The position numbers were made by a program, and so were the translations under genes. Shown here one piece after another: positions 50,190 to 60,483 of a DNA stretch of 64,000 nucleotides (within the stretch, counting starts at the first letter, position 1; each line of letters begins with the position of its first letter). The notes beneath the pieces were generated by a model. That model searched no databases. It saw nothing but the letters and a program-made list of their open reading frames with translations, and was not told the DNA's origin. The stretch is from Saccharomycopsis crataegensis (Eukaryota > Ascomycota > Saccharomycetes > Ascoideales > Saccharomycopsidaceae). The stretch is from positions 186,001-250,000 of the forward strand of contig NW_027043829.1 of NCBI RefSeq assembly GCF_037102585.1. The letters are read 5' to 3'.

Positions 50190-53100
50190 ATGAGTGACAA
50201 GCAACGGGCTTTGGTGTCCTTCAACGCCAAATACGTTGGGATTGCTCACTCTGTGTGTGCTTATCTGGCCTTCTTGGCTGCCCTTGTTGTTGGATGCTAC
50301 TTGCACTACTACAAGATTATCGAGAATGAATTCTACAGCTATCCAGAAGAATGGTTTCCTAGTGTCAGTGCCACCATTGGCGATCGTTATCCAGAACGTT
50401 CGATCTTTCAGATTCTTATTGCGTTGACCGCAGGGCCTCGTTTTGCCTTAGTTTGCCTCAGTTATTTGCGTCTTTATAAACCAAATTCCAAATTGCCAGC
50501 TTTTGGTTTGGTTTGTGGGATTATTAGGACATTCACTTGTGGTGGCTGGGTCTATATCACTTCTACTGATGATCATGATTGGCATGATATCTTTATGATT
50601 AGTTACATCGTGTTGACTATTCCATGGGACGTCTCGGTGATCAAACTCACTCCAAGCACCTCCAAATTACGCTCTTACAGGCTTTACACCTGCTTGTCAT
50701 TCTTTGGGATGCTTGTACCATTGATTTATCTTTTCATTCAACATAAAGTTCACAGAGTTGCAGGGGCCTACTCTTATTATGCGTACTGTGAATGGTCATT
50801 GATTTTGTTAGATATTGGGTTTGACACTTGGGCAATTTGTGATCTTAAGGATTTGCAAATCAATTTGGCCACCGACGGCGAAAGTTCTCTCAAGTTGGAC
50901 TTCTTCAGAAAGATTAGTTTCAATGAAGAAGTTAATTCTTCGGCAAAAGAAATCGAAGTGGTCACCAATTTGGATAAATCAATTTCCAAATTAGACAAGT
51001 TTAGCAAGATCAAATCTTTTGAACAATTATTCAGTTACCAAAACATGTTGGTGCATATAATCAATTCTTTTGTCTTTTGGTCCGTCCTCTCAGGGTTCTT
51101 GGCGATGATTTGGTATTTCCCATTGTGGGCCATGGGGATTTCCGGTTACGAGGCATCGGTGATTGGATTACTACTCACTTTTATTCTTGCCATTCCATTC
51201 ATTAGAAACCTTTTGGCTAACTATCCACAAATCTCTAGAGTTTTGGGTGCGGCACTTGGGGTTGGTGCGTACTTGGTCGAAAAACCAGAATATAGATTAG
51301 TTACTTCCGCCACAGGAGTAGCTTTCTGTGCCCTTGGTTTGGCCAACGAAACCTGGTATATCAATAATATCAGCTTCTCGGTGTGTAACTCTATCCTTAA
51401 TACTGAAAAAAAGAGCCAAAATGAAGACGATCAAATTAATGATGAAATTCTTGCCACTCTTTCTAAAGATCTCAGCAAATATTACGCCACGTTATCCTCC
51501 GTTGGTTTATTATTGTCTGCAATTATTAAATTTGCCTTTGCTACCAACAATCCAATATGGCCAATCATGCACAAAGAGAATGGAGGCTGGAATAACACCG
51601 GGATTATTGTTGGTGTCATTGCTGCCTTGTTGACTCCAAATTACAAAAAAATCAACCAATCATTTAGCTTTGGCAATTCTTCCAAAACTTTGACCACCGC
51701 TCCTACCGTCGCTTCGGTAGCCAATCGTAAAGAATCGGTATTTTTTTCTGCCATCTCATTTGGTGCCTTCATTTTTCTCCTTCATGCCCTTCTTACAGAC
51801 TCTTCTACCATCATTACTTGGGTTTGGGATGGGTACCCAATCAGAGGTCCAATCCCTGTTCCTCACGGTGCGGTATCTCTCACAGTGATTGCCTTTGGTA
51901 TTTATTGTGGATTAGTTTCTTCCAGATCTTCATTAATTAATTATAAATTCTATAGTGCTGGTGTCATTGGTCTTATTCTTTTATGCAGTTTCAAAGGCTG
52001 GATGGGTTACATTGGTGGGCTTGTGCTTTCATTTTATTTGGTCACCATCACACCAATCATGATGGAAAATGTCTCTCGTTTCAACCCAGGGCTCAGTTTC
52101 ACTCTTTCATTCTTGTTTTATTTGATCTTCATGCTTGCTAGTGTTTGGATTGTTGCTTATGCCTTTGTCCCTGGTGGACCTTTGCTTAGAGAACGTACTG
52201 ACATTGTCTATGGTGTCCCAATGGTATCTGTTGGTTTGGGGATTCTCAATGCCCATTTATATGGATCTGACAGCATGATTGCCTCTTCGGATAAATCATT
52301 TAACAAGATTGGTAAGTCTCTTGGCAGTATTAAGAAGAAGTTCCAAACCTTGTTGTTGCTCTTGACCGTTACCAGTGGAGTCATTGCCTTCCTTCGTTTC
52401 CCATTCAATGATCCAACCCCATACCATCCAGAAACCAAATCATTCACTGCCGGGATCTGGACAGTCCATTTTGCCCTCGATAATGATCTTTGGGCCGCCG
52501 AAGACCGGATCCGTGACCTTATTGTTGATTTAGAAGTGGATATAATGGGGATGTTGGAAACCGATACCCAACGTATTGTGATGGGTAATCGTGACATGAC
52601 CCAAAAAATTGCCCAAGATTTGGGTTATTATACTGATTTTGGACCTGGTCCAAATAAGCACACTTGGGGTTGTTTACTTTTATCCAAGTTCCCAATCTTG
52701 AACTCCACCCACCATCTTTTACCATCCCCAGTTGGGGAATTGGCCCCTGCCATTCATGCCACTTTGGACATTTACGGAGAATATGTTGATATATTTGTGT
52801 TCCATTCTGGCCAAGAAGAAGATGTCGAAGATAGACGTTTACAAACCTTGTATCTTAGTGAACTCATGGGTTCTACCGATAGACCAGCCATCTTACTCAG
52901 TTACTTGGTTACTGAACCTCATAAAGGTAATTACAATGTTTACGTGAGTGAGAAATCGGGAATGCATGACATTGATCCAACCGACGACGATAGATGGTGT
53001 GAATACATCCTCTTCAAGAGGATTAGAAGAACTGGGTACGCTCGGGTGAGTAGAGGTACCATCACCGATACTGAAGTTCAAGTAGGGAAATTCATGTTAG

Positions 53101-53261
53101 CAGACAAGATTGCTTTGGAAAACGAACACTTGTTGTACATGAATGAAAGAGTCGACGTTAGCCAAGTTCCAAAACCTTTGAGATTCCCTACGATGTTTGA
53201 TGGTGATGGGGTTAGAGGACATAGATACCATGTTTTTGATGAGCCACGTTATTTCATTTAA
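50190..53261 (+). CDS. CWH43: CWH43, GPI-anchor lipid remodelling protein
   Basis: This 1023-aa polytopic membrane protein is known in S. cerevisiae to replace diacylglycerol with ceramide in GPI lipids. The N-terminal Frag1/Sfk1-like part (residues 1 to about 230) shows A-H-S-V-C-A, W-F-P-S-V-S-A-T-I-G-D-R-Y-P-E-R and Y-I-T-S-T-D-D-H-D. The middle is a many-helix PGAP2-interacting region. The C-terminal third (from about 760) is an endonuclease/exonuclease/phosphatase-type domain with E-T-D-T-Q-R-I-V-M-G-N-R-D, G-P-G-P-N-K-H-T-W-G, H-S-G-Q-E-E-D and Y-V-S-E-K-S-G-M-H-D-I-D-P. Length fits a fused CWH43-N plus C protein. Only one in-frame CTG was seen (50265-50267). Confidence 0.95.
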   Translation: MSDKQRALVSFNAKYVGIAHSVCAYLAFLAALVVGCYLHYYKIIENEFYSYPEEWFPSVSATIGDRYPERSIFQILIALTAGPRFALVCLSYLRLYKPNSKLPAFGLVCGIIRTFTCGGWVYITSTDDHDWHDIFMISYIVLTIPWDVSVIKLTPSTSKLRSYRLYTCLSFFGMLVPLIYLFIQHKVHRVAGAYSYYAYCEWSLILLDIGFDTWAICDLKDLQINLATDGESSLKLDFFRKISFNEEVNSSAKEIEVVTNLDKSISKLDKFSKIKSFEQLFSYQNMLVHIINSFVFWSVLSGFLAMIWYFPLWAMGISGYEASVIGLLLTFILAIPFIRNLLANYPQISRVLGAALGVGAYLVEKPEYRLVTSATGVAFCALGLANETWYINNISFSVCNSILNTEKKSQNEDDQINDEILATLSKDLSKYYATLSSVGLLLSAIIKFAFATNNPIWPIMHKENGGWNNTGIIVGVIAALLTPNYKKINQSFSFGNSSKTLTTAPTVASVANRKESVFFSAISFGAFIFLLHALLTDSSTIITWVWDGYPIRGPIPVPHGAVSLTVIAFGIYCGLVSSRSSLINYKFYSAGVIGLILLCSFKGWMGYIGGLVLSFYLVTITPIMMENVSRFNPGLSFTLSFLFYLIFMLASVWIVAYAFVPGGPLLRERTDIVYGVPMVSVGLGILNAHLYGSDSMIASSDKSFNKIGKSLGSIKKKFQTLLLLLTVTSGVIAFLRFPFNDPTPYHPETKSFTAGIWTVHFALDNDLWAAEDRIRDLIVDLEVDIMGMLETDTQRIVMGNRDMTQKIAQDLGYYTDFGPGPNKHTWGCLLLSKFPILNSTHHLLPSPVGELAPAIHATLDIYGEYVDIFVFHSGQEEDVEDRRLQTLYLSELMGSTDRPAILLSYLVTEPHKGNYNVYVSEKSGMHDIDPTDDDRWCEYILFKRIRRTGYARVSRGTITDTEVQVGKFMLADKIALENEHLLYMNERVDVSQVPKPLRFPTMFDGDGVRGHRYHVFDEPRYFI

Positions 53262-53687
53262 GAGAATTTTTTTTTTCCCTTCCATTTTTAGTACTGCTTT
53301 GATTTAAGTTTTAGTCTTTTTTTTTTTTTTTAGTATATAATATATACTATATTTGTAGTATACACTTACGCACGTTGTTCATTGTTGTTCTTTTATTTTT
53401 ATTATACAATTGTTATAAGATTAGAAGCAATAAAAACAAGGTGAAATACATAATCATTTTTTAACTGGTCTAATCAATGTTTTTCGAAATTCCAATGTTG
53501 TATAATATTCTGAACACTGTTTACTATTGTTTTACTGTTTTATATTTTTGATCAACATCACAAAACTTATATTAGATTCCAGTTTGGGTAATATTACACA
53601 CGCCAATTTAATAATAATATAACAAAAAAAAATATGACTATTTAACAAGAAACCACAATAAATACAGAATAATCATCATCTAATCAC
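53262..53687. other. CWH43/MGM101 convergent spacer
   Basis: 426 bp of AT-rich DNA with a poly-T tract (53319-53331) and TATATAATATATACTATA (53334-53351), a plausible yeast 3'-end efficiency element. No gene seen. Confidence 0.5.
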
Positions 53688-54659
53688 TCACAATTTGTAA
53701 GGATACCCAATAGAATCGTCCTTACGTTTCCATATCCTCTTCTTCTTCCCAGTGACAACGTGGGTGACGAATTTTTCCTCGCAATACTGATTCTTGAACT
53801 TTCTAATGAACCGCGGGTCCCACAATTCTGACCCAATCCCCAAATCTTTACAGCATCTCATCAACGCATTACTTTTACAACCCTCAGTAGCCGTAGGAAT
53901 TCCTTCTTGATTGAAATAGTCCTGTTCCCCTCGAGCAACACTGATAAGCCGTCCCATTACCACCAACCCGTACTCTCTCGTGATCAATTTCGGGGTGATC
54001 ACGGTATCCGAACGAGGAATCAACCCCCACGCCCCCGGACCTAATGACTTATTGAGGATCCGACGATACTTTATCTCTGGAAGATAAATGAGTCCATCGG
54101 GTTTCATTTCAATATCTTCTGGATCAAGTGGTTGAAGAAGAATATCGATTTGTCGTTGCGAGAGCTGGGTGGTCCCAATACCATGGAACGAGCTGGTCCA
54201 GTCTATTTGCGGGTGATGATGTAGCGATTCCCCCTCGGTATTCAAAAGCCCACCACTAGAAGGTGGAGTAAATGGTGGAGTGTCGTTCAAAGTATGGTTG
54301 AAAACATCATTGAAAGTCTTGGTGCTGAATTTTGGAGCGGCAGTTCCAGGCGATGATGCCCTAGCGGGAGGTTGGGGATGAGTTTCTGACGATTGAGATT
54401 GAGATATAGAAGTTATATTTGTTGTTGTCGATGTAGATAAAGGAGCAGAATTGGTATTAGAGTTGGAAACACCTGTAGGTTTTGTCATCGTTTTAAAAAG
54501 AGCAGGTCCCTTTACTGGTGATTTTTTGACAAAGGATGCTTTAGTCGATGATGATGATCCACCACGAAAAGACGATAATGCGTAGGATCTTTTAGCGGTA
54601 ACGCATATTGAGGATTTTAGAGCTTTGACAGAGTTCAAACTTATGGTATTTGGGCCCAT
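53688..54659 (-). CDS. MGM101: MGM101, mitochondrial genome maintenance protein
   Basis: The 323-aa product has an N-terminal Ser/Lys-rich region with mitochondrial-targeting character ([17 protein letters not shown]). A low-complexity linker is longer than in S. cerevisiae (269 aa). The highly conserved Rad52-like core runs from about residue 150: [62 protein letters not shown] and S-E-L-W-D-P. Known role: single-strand annealing and recombination repair of mtDNA in nucleoids. The start is the first ATG of the frame. Its upstream neighbour is a decayed MFS gene. Confidence 0.95.
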   Translation of the reverse strand: MGPNTISLNSVKALKSSICVTAKRSYALSSFRGGSSSSTKASFVKKSPVKGPALFKTMTKPTGVSNSNTNSAPLSTSTTTNITSISQSQSSETHPQPPARASSPGTAAPKFSTKTFNDVFNHTLNDTPPFTPPSSGGLLNTEGESLHHHPQIDWTSSFHGIGTTQLSQRQIDILLQPLDPEDIEMKPDGLIYLPEIKYRRILNKSLGPGAWGLIPRSDTVITPKLITREYGLVVMGRLISVARGEQDYFNQEGIPTATEGCKSNALMRCCKDLGIGSELWDPRFIRKFKNQYCEEKFVTHVVTGKKKRIWKRKDDSIGYPYKL

Positions 54660-54778
54660 ATTTTATCATTAAATTATGGAATTCGACTACAATTTCACAG
54701 AGATGCCGATGGTTTCCCTTTTTTTTTTTTTTTTATTTTTTCGTGTGGAATAATTTTTTTTTTTTACAATTTTTGAGG

Positions 54779-55300
54779 CTCCTGTAGCAAAATCAGGCGT
54801 CTTTCTCCTTTCAGCATTTATTGTTTGGTATTGGTGGCTCGCTATGGCAGGCGTTTGCTCAATCTTTCGGGTATTTGTTGGTAGCTAGAGTATTTGTTGG
54901 TACTTTTATGGGGTTAAACTCCTCGGTCATTCCGATTTTCCTGCGAAGTCTCGAGAATCTTTCATTATGTTGTGGCAAACATTTGTGGCCTTTGGCGTCT
55001 TGTTGGGCAGTGTTTTCAAACAAGATTTTGTCGATCCTGATCCTTTCTAATCTCCTGGAGATTAATTATTAGCTCTCATTTTGTACCTCCGCTATTATTT
55101 GACGCTGTCCTAATTTTGTTTTCTATAGAATACCTAAGATATTTATTCACCAAGAGGCGAGCTAAGAAAACCACTGAAGCTCTTCTTAGTTTGCGAGGAG
55201 ATGGGTTAATTATCTGCAGCCAGAGATTGTATCATTTTGTACACTTCTTTAAACCGCGTCAAAGAAATCGACCGTATTTCAATCTTCAAACAAATTAGGC
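54779..55300 (+). pseudogene. Relic of an MFS sugar/inositol-type transporter
   Basis: Three stretches in different frames resemble consecutive parts of a fungal sugar-porter transporter. The first (54821 on) reads G-S-L-W-Q-A-F-A-Q-S-F-G-Y-L-L-V-A-R-V-F-V-G-T-F-M-G-L-N-S-S-V-I-P-I, like transmembrane helices 3-4 with the [AG]-R-x-x-x-G motif. The next, one frame over (near 54960-55050), reads M-L-W-Q-T-F-V-A-F-G-V-L-L-G-S-V-F and then stops at a TAA. The third (near 55120-55290) has E-Y-L-R-Y-L, like the family P-E-S-P-R-[WY] region, then a Leu-rich helix. The N terminus, loops and all C-terminal helices are missing. It is a decayed copy; which transporter it derives from cannot be fixed. 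Confidence 0.65.
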
Positions 55301-55823
55301 TTTCCTTTTATTGATAGGCGGATCAGGTTTGCATTTTTTAGATGGAGTAAAAAAAAATGATAATACGACGTTTTGATTAGAATCAAATAACCTCCTGAGT
55401 TTAACCAAGAGAAATTTTCTAGTACCACTATTCAAAACCTAATCAATTTCTTCCAAAGACAACTCGGAAGTTTTTGGGATGAAGAACATTCCCCCCATAG
55501 AAAAAGAGTCCCCCACTACTGGTCATGGCTTCATTCATTTGAGGCTATGACATACTCAGCACATAATTAAGATCTAATACCACAAAAATATCCCCGTTAT
55601 TTTTATTATATCTGCTTTGCAATAAATGGAAAAAAAAATCTTACAATTACATTGCTGAAGGGAGAAAAGACAGATATATGTCGAATTTATCAAAAAAATG
55701 AATTGCTTCAAAATATCATAAGGGATGATAATTCTGTATGTTTTTTTATCAGTTTTTTCAACAAACACCCCTACCAATGAAAAACAAACAAATAAACTGA
55801 GGCAATACCATTTCGTGAACTGC
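55301..55823. other. Spacer between two gene relics
   Basis: 520 bp of AT-rich DNA without a supported gene. It may contain further decayed transporter sequence, but I could not recognise any. Confidence 0.4.
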
Positions 55824-56377
55824 TTATGAGTCATCATCATCATCCTTATACTCCAGGATAGCGTCAATTTCGGCTTCCGGTGTACCAAAGGTCGGGGCTG
55901 GGTCAAATTCTAAGTCACTGTCACCAGTAAATATTCTGGATAAAAGAAAGAATGGTTTTTCTATGTTGTAAGTGGCCTTGACGGAGATATCGCAGTATTC
56001 AATATTCTTTGTTCTGTGAAATACAATGATCTTGGGCTTGATGGCTCTTTCTTTAATATCGACCTTATTACTACATAAAACAATTGGGATACCTGTACAA
56101 GCTCTAGTTACATCTCTGTACCATCTCTGTACCATCTTGTGATGCTCTTCAAGGTCAATCTGGAGCTGACATCGAACATGATAATACAACCATGAGCCCC
56201 GGTGTAGTAACCATCCCCTAAACCAGACAATGCCTCTTCACCAGCGGTATCCCAGACATTAAAACTGGTTACACCAAACTCGGTTTGGAAGGTTAAAGCA
56301 GAAACTTCAGCGCTCACGGTGGGGGCATGTTTATTTTGGAACTCACTAGTTGAGAAGCGCTTGACAAAACTGCACAA
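55824..56377 (-). pseudogene. Relic of a Ran/GSP1-type GTPase gene
   Basis: Two overlapping minus frames together resemble Ran. Frame one has F-V-K-R-F, F-N-V-W-D-T-A-G-E-E (switch II, normally GQE), D-G-Y-Y-T-G-A and I-I-M-F-D-V-S-S-R. Frame two continues with R-W-Y-R-D, G-I-P-I-V-L-C-S-N-K-V-D-I-K-E-R (the NKxD guanine motif) and Y-D/C-D-I-S-V-K-A (SAK motif changed), ending in a short acidic tail. The break coincides with a tandem duplication of 11 bp (GGTACAGAGAT on the coding strand, near 56118-56139). The start lacks ATG and the P-loop, and no exon with a P-loop was found upstream. It is divergent from true Ran, so this looks like an inactive paralogue rather than the essential gene. 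Confidence 0.75.
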
Positions 56378-56865
56378 TATTTTAAGAGCACGTTATATAA
56401 CATCATGGATTGGTGGTTATTATAAACGCTGTTTTCTAAAATATACCAGGCAGGCACAGCGATTTCATTTCTTCTTCGCACCAACCAGACCAGACCACAG
56501 GAATATTCCTACTAATGGCAAAAAATAATTCATGCTGCACACTGGGCTAATCATTGATTTATACCAACTTCTTTTTTTTTGATTTATATTACAGACCTTC
56601 TTCATAATTATTATATACAAATCACACAACAGCTAGCACAGAGATACTTTGGCGTTTAGCTCGGATGTATTATCAGCATGGGGCATTGGAATGGTTACAA
56701 TTTATCATAAACACTAATAAACACCAACTTTAGTGGCTGTTTTTTTTTTTTCTTAAATTACAAAAAAATAAATTATACAATAAAAAAACATCTCGCAAAA
56801 AGACCCAAGCATGAAAAAATAACATTATACAAAATGAAAATAAAAACAAAAAAAAATTGTTTGAA
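56378..56865. other. Spacer between the Ran relic and YRA1
   Basis: 490 bp, AT-rich, with poly-T (56741-56751) and A-rich tracts at the YRA1 3' end. I searched for a missing 5' exon of the Ran-like gene (P-loop) and found none. Confidence 0.5.
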
Positions 56866-58314
56866 TTAATCCTTCTTTTCAAAGTAATCAGTCATTTCTT
56901 GGTCCAATTCTTCAAGAGTCTTCTTGGCCTTTTTGACTGGCTTCTTGGCGGCTGGCTTCTTAGCGGCAGCCTTCTTTGGCTTACTAGCCCTAGATGGGGC
57001 ATTGGCCTTGATTGCCAATCTCTTCTCGTTGGCTTGGATTCTGGCAGTCAAAGGCTTTTTAGTTGGATCCAAGATCAATTCAATTTTTAAGTTGTTCTTA
57101 CCACCGTCAATTGGGGCACCATTGTATTTGGTGACAGCCTTTTGAGCGTATTGAGAGTTCTTGAAGATAATAGTGGCAATCCCCTTAGATTGGCCTCTTT
57201 CATTGTAACTCAAGGCAACGGTGTGAACACCACCGACTTGACTTTGGAAGAACTCTTTGACAGCATCTTGCTTGATATCTTTTGGCTATTATTAGTAGTT
57301 AGTATAAAAAATTCTCACAGCAAAAAGAAAGAATAAACATTGGTTGGGATGGAGATAATAATAATCGGGTTCAATTTTCCTTCACCTAGAACACAAAATT
57401 GAAAGAACCAATATACAGATCACGAGCAGCACAGTTGATGGAACCACTTTCTGGAAAAAACAGAAAAAAAAAACATCCACCCGTGTCTTTAACAAAACTC
57501 AGCATCATCTTGTAACCCAAACAATAAAAATGAGATAGTGACACAGAAATGTTTATTTCCTTGTTTTATCGCTGTCCATATTCTAGGCGCGCTAGATTAC
57601 AAGGTAGCACTACGCTACTTTGCAAAATAACTAGGGGCAAAGGCAGGCATTACATGTAATTACTTAATTGCAATCTTGCCAAACCTCTCAGAATGATGTG
57701 TTGCTTCATCAACATTCATCACTCCAAGCATTAAGCCACAAACGTCCAGTGTCCATAGTTCTGGATTTTTTGATTCACGTCTTGAACAAGATTTAAAGAA
57801 AGAATGACTGATAGAGTATCTCAACACAATTTGGTACCGAAAAATGGGGTAACGACGCGTAATTGACGCCAAAATCACCAAGGTAGTAAATGCTCAACGC
57901 CTCCATCAGCCTCCATTTCTCGTGAATGGGAGGATCATGTCGTCCTTTTGGACAGTCAATCTTCAAAAGGAAAATCCCATAGTTATGTAGTTAACATCCC
58001 GCTAGGCAATTATAGACGCGAAATAAACAGAAATAAACAGGCACACATTCTCATTAGTAAAATACAAATGAGAAAATAATAACTCAGGCAACACATACTA
58101 AACCGTAAATAACAGCTTTAGAAGCAGAAGAAGCATCGATAACTTTAGCAACAGCAGCAGGGGAGATGGTTTTCTTAGCACCAGGGCGAGCTTTGTGAGG
58201 GGCTTTGCCGACTTTGGCGTTTTTATTCCCGGTTTTCTTAGATCTGAAGGTCTTCTTGACACCTGGCTTGGAGGCAATGATTTCGTCAAGGGATTTATCT
58301 AAAGAGGCAGACAT
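56866..58314 (-). CDS. YRA1: YRA1, Aly/REF-type mRNA export factor (two exons)
   Basis: Exon 1 is 58314-58099 (72 codons) and exon 2 is 57285-56866 (139 codons), giving 211 aa. The protein opens with the Yra1 N-box (LDKSLDEIIASK), then a basic Lys-rich stretch. A single RRM starts across the splice junction (V-I-Y-G-L|P-K-D-I-K-Q-D-A) and includes V-A-L-S-Y-N-E-R-G-Q-S-K-G-I-A and P-I-D-G-G. The variable KPKKAAAKKP region and the C-box (K-T-L-E-E-L-D-Q-E-M-T-D-Y-F-E-K-K) follow. It couples splicing and TREX to export through Mex67 in the nucleus. As in S. cerevisiae, a single unusually long intron interrupts it. The intron position (before P-[RK]-D-I-K-Q) appears to be conserved as well. Confidence 0.95.
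57286..58098 (-). other. YRA1 intron, 813 nt
   Basis: Donor GTATGT, branch TACTAAC and acceptor AATAG are all seen; the acceptor lies about 14 nt after the branch. The size is close to the roughly 766-nt intron of S. cerevisiae YRA1, whose inefficient splicing is known to autoregulate the gene. An in-frame stop follows seven codons... of read-through would occur soon after the donor (the unspliced frame ends at 58084), so retained-intron mRNA would be non-productive. Confidence 0.9.
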
Positions 58315-58746
58315 TTTTGAAAGTTATATGTTATTGATTAATAGAGAGTTATTGGAGAAACGAGTTCCTTTAGGAGAGGAGGAAAAGACGTCAGTGTAAC
58401 TGCAAATTCCAAATTTTGCTGACTTTTTTTTTTGCCTTCCGTGTGCTGTCGATCGATGGCGGGCAGGGGGGATTGCCCGGTCATCTGCTGCCATATATTA
58501 CCCGCCGGTGTTCCCCCGTCAACATGCATAAGCGATTTTGTGTTCTTTCTCAATCGTTTCTCTTTTCTTGCTGTTTTTGGTTAGCCAGAGGCTGCAAAAT
58601 ATTCTGGAGGTTCTTATTCAAAATGCATTTTTCCTAAAAATAGTAGAACCTCAATGTTGGAGGATATTACAAAAAAATTTGACAGTAAAACAATAAAAAA
58701 AAAAAAAGAATTACTTCACATAATAAAATATTAAAGGATCTTGATT
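58315..58746. promoter_or_regulatory. YRA1 / P450 intergenic region
   Basis: It contains the YRA1 promoter with a GC-rich block at 58455-58515 (GGCGGGCAGGGGGGATTGCCCGG, then CCCGCCGGTGTTCCCCCG) and an A-tract (58694-58709) before the P450 start. No gene seen. Confidence 0.45.
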
Positions 58747-60417
58747 ATGGAGCTGGATCATTTCACCCATATTTACCACTATATTACTTTTTTAGTCGGT
58801 TATATCCCAGTGTTATTATGTTTGTATATTTCCTTTTTTACTTTTTCCAATCCTTAACAAGTATCACTAACACTGCTAGATGTCAGCATAGGTCCCATAA
58901 TTGGTGTACTCATTTTATGGTGTTTAGTTGATTTTGTTGGGATAGGAAAACCAAAGAGAATTCCAGGCTTACCTCAAGTTCCTGGATTGCCAATAGTTGG
59001 TAACTTGCATCAGCTCTCTCACAATCCATCACTCGTCTACTCCAAATGGGCGAAAATTCATGGAGATGTTTACCAAACTAGGATGGGATCGAGAAAAGTA
59101 GTTGTTGCAAATAGTTATGACTCAATAATGGAGCTTTGGATGCAGAACTGGCACAACAATAATTCAAGACCCACACTTTTCACATTCCATAATGTAGTGT
59201 CGAAGACCCAGGGGCTTACCATTGGCACAACGCCGTATTGTGATTCTTATAAAAGGAAAAGAAAGTTTGTCGCGACCAATTTAAATAAGACTGCGGTTGG
59301 GAAATATAGTGACCTAATCAGTTTAGAATCAATACATACTTTGGAAAGAATCGATAAATTTTTGAGTGATAAGGAAAATGCACCTCACCGAGATATTAAT
59401 CTACTTAAGTTCGTGCAGGCCTATCACTTGAAGATTGCACTATTCATCACCTACGGCTATGCGATTGACTACAATACTGAGTATGGGCTTAGTTTATTAG
59501 ACGAGGTCACCTCAGTTGAGAATAAAATTACGAGGCTAAGATCTCATACTTCTAATCCCCAAGATTATATTCCAATCTTGAAATTCCTTGCCCCCAAGTT
59601 GAATACCCCTAATGAGTTTAGAAGAAGGAGGGATAAGTATATAAGATTCTTCGAAGACCAACTCAAGACCCGGTTAGAACACGGTGAAGATGTCGAGTGC
59701 TTTGTTTCTCAAGCTTGGAAAATTATGGATGAGGACCCAAAAAGATTGTCACCCGAAGAGTTACAGAGTGCTTGTTTAACGTTAGTCTCGGCTGGCTTAG
59801 ACAACGCTCCTTTGAATTTCTTTTATTGTATCGGAATGTTAAGCAATTCAGAATTTGGATATGAGATCCAGAACACCGCTGTTTTTGAGCTTCTCAAGGA
59901 ATATGGATCTTTGGAAAACGCTTGGGAGATGTGTGTTTATGAAAACCTTAAAGTAGATTATATTTGTGCTCTAATTAAGGAGACTTTGAGACATATGACT
60001 GTTTTGCCATTAAGTCTTCCTAGGGAAACTACCAGTCCTATCGAGTACAGAGGCTGCACTATACCCAAGGGAACAATATTATTTATGAATGCAGCCGCAG
60101 CAAACAATGACCCTAAGTACTATCCACATCCAGAGAAGTTTGAACCGAAGAGGTGGTTGAGTGACGATTTGACATTGGATCCTAAGGCAAAATTGTGCCA
60201 ATTTTCCTTCGGAATCGGTAGCAGAATGTGTGCTGGTTCTCATTTGGCATACAAGGAATTATACGTGTTGTTGGTGAGAACAATAATCAAATATAAAATA
60301 AGAGAGCCGCATAACCTCAATCTAAGAATGAAAACTAATCCCTTTGAGTTAAATGAGTGTCCAGATTCTATCGCCATAGAGCCCGAAAACTTCCTCGTGA
60401 AGCTATTGCCAAGATAA
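58747..60417 (+). CDS. Cytochrome P450, CYP504-like, with unusual 5' end
   Basis: The heme-binding motif F-G-I-G-S-R-M-C-A-G near residue 425, the I-helix region (A-G-L-D-N-A), the ExxR pair in K-E-T-L-R-H and the P-E-K-F-E-P-K-R-W perf domain are all intact. Overall similarity is to phenylacetate-hydroxylase-type fungal P450s (CYP504); the substrate is unproved. The proline hinge R-I-P-G-L-P-Q-V-P-G-L-P-I-V-G-N is in frame with a good ATG at 58747 that begins a membrane anchor (F-L-V-G-Y-I-P-V-L-L-C-L-Y). However, a TAA at 58855-58857 separates them. A 60-nt intron (58820-58879, donor GTTTGT, branch CACTAAC, acceptor CTAG) would remove the stop and keep frame. The alternative is a nonsense mutation. 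The spliced length would be about 536 aa. Confidence 0.75.
58820..58879 (+). other. Putative 60-nt intron in the P450 gene
   Basis: Acceptor CTGCTAG with branch CACTAAC 11 nt upstream fits the yeast pattern. The only frame-keeping donors are GTTTGT at 58820 and GTTATA at 58799, both non-consensus. Removing either segment deletes the in-frame TAA and leaves a continuous hydrophobic N-terminal anchor. Confidence 0.45.
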
Positions 60418-60483
60418 AATGTGTTTATGAGTGACAATAATATTAATAGTTTTTCATACAAACAACCTGAATATGTTGTAGTA

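Noticed and set aside
58861-58879. 19-nt micro-intron GTATCACTAACACTGCTAG in the P450 gene
   Set aside because: It begins like a donor but is far too short to be spliced, and it would leave the TAA at 58855-58857 in the message.
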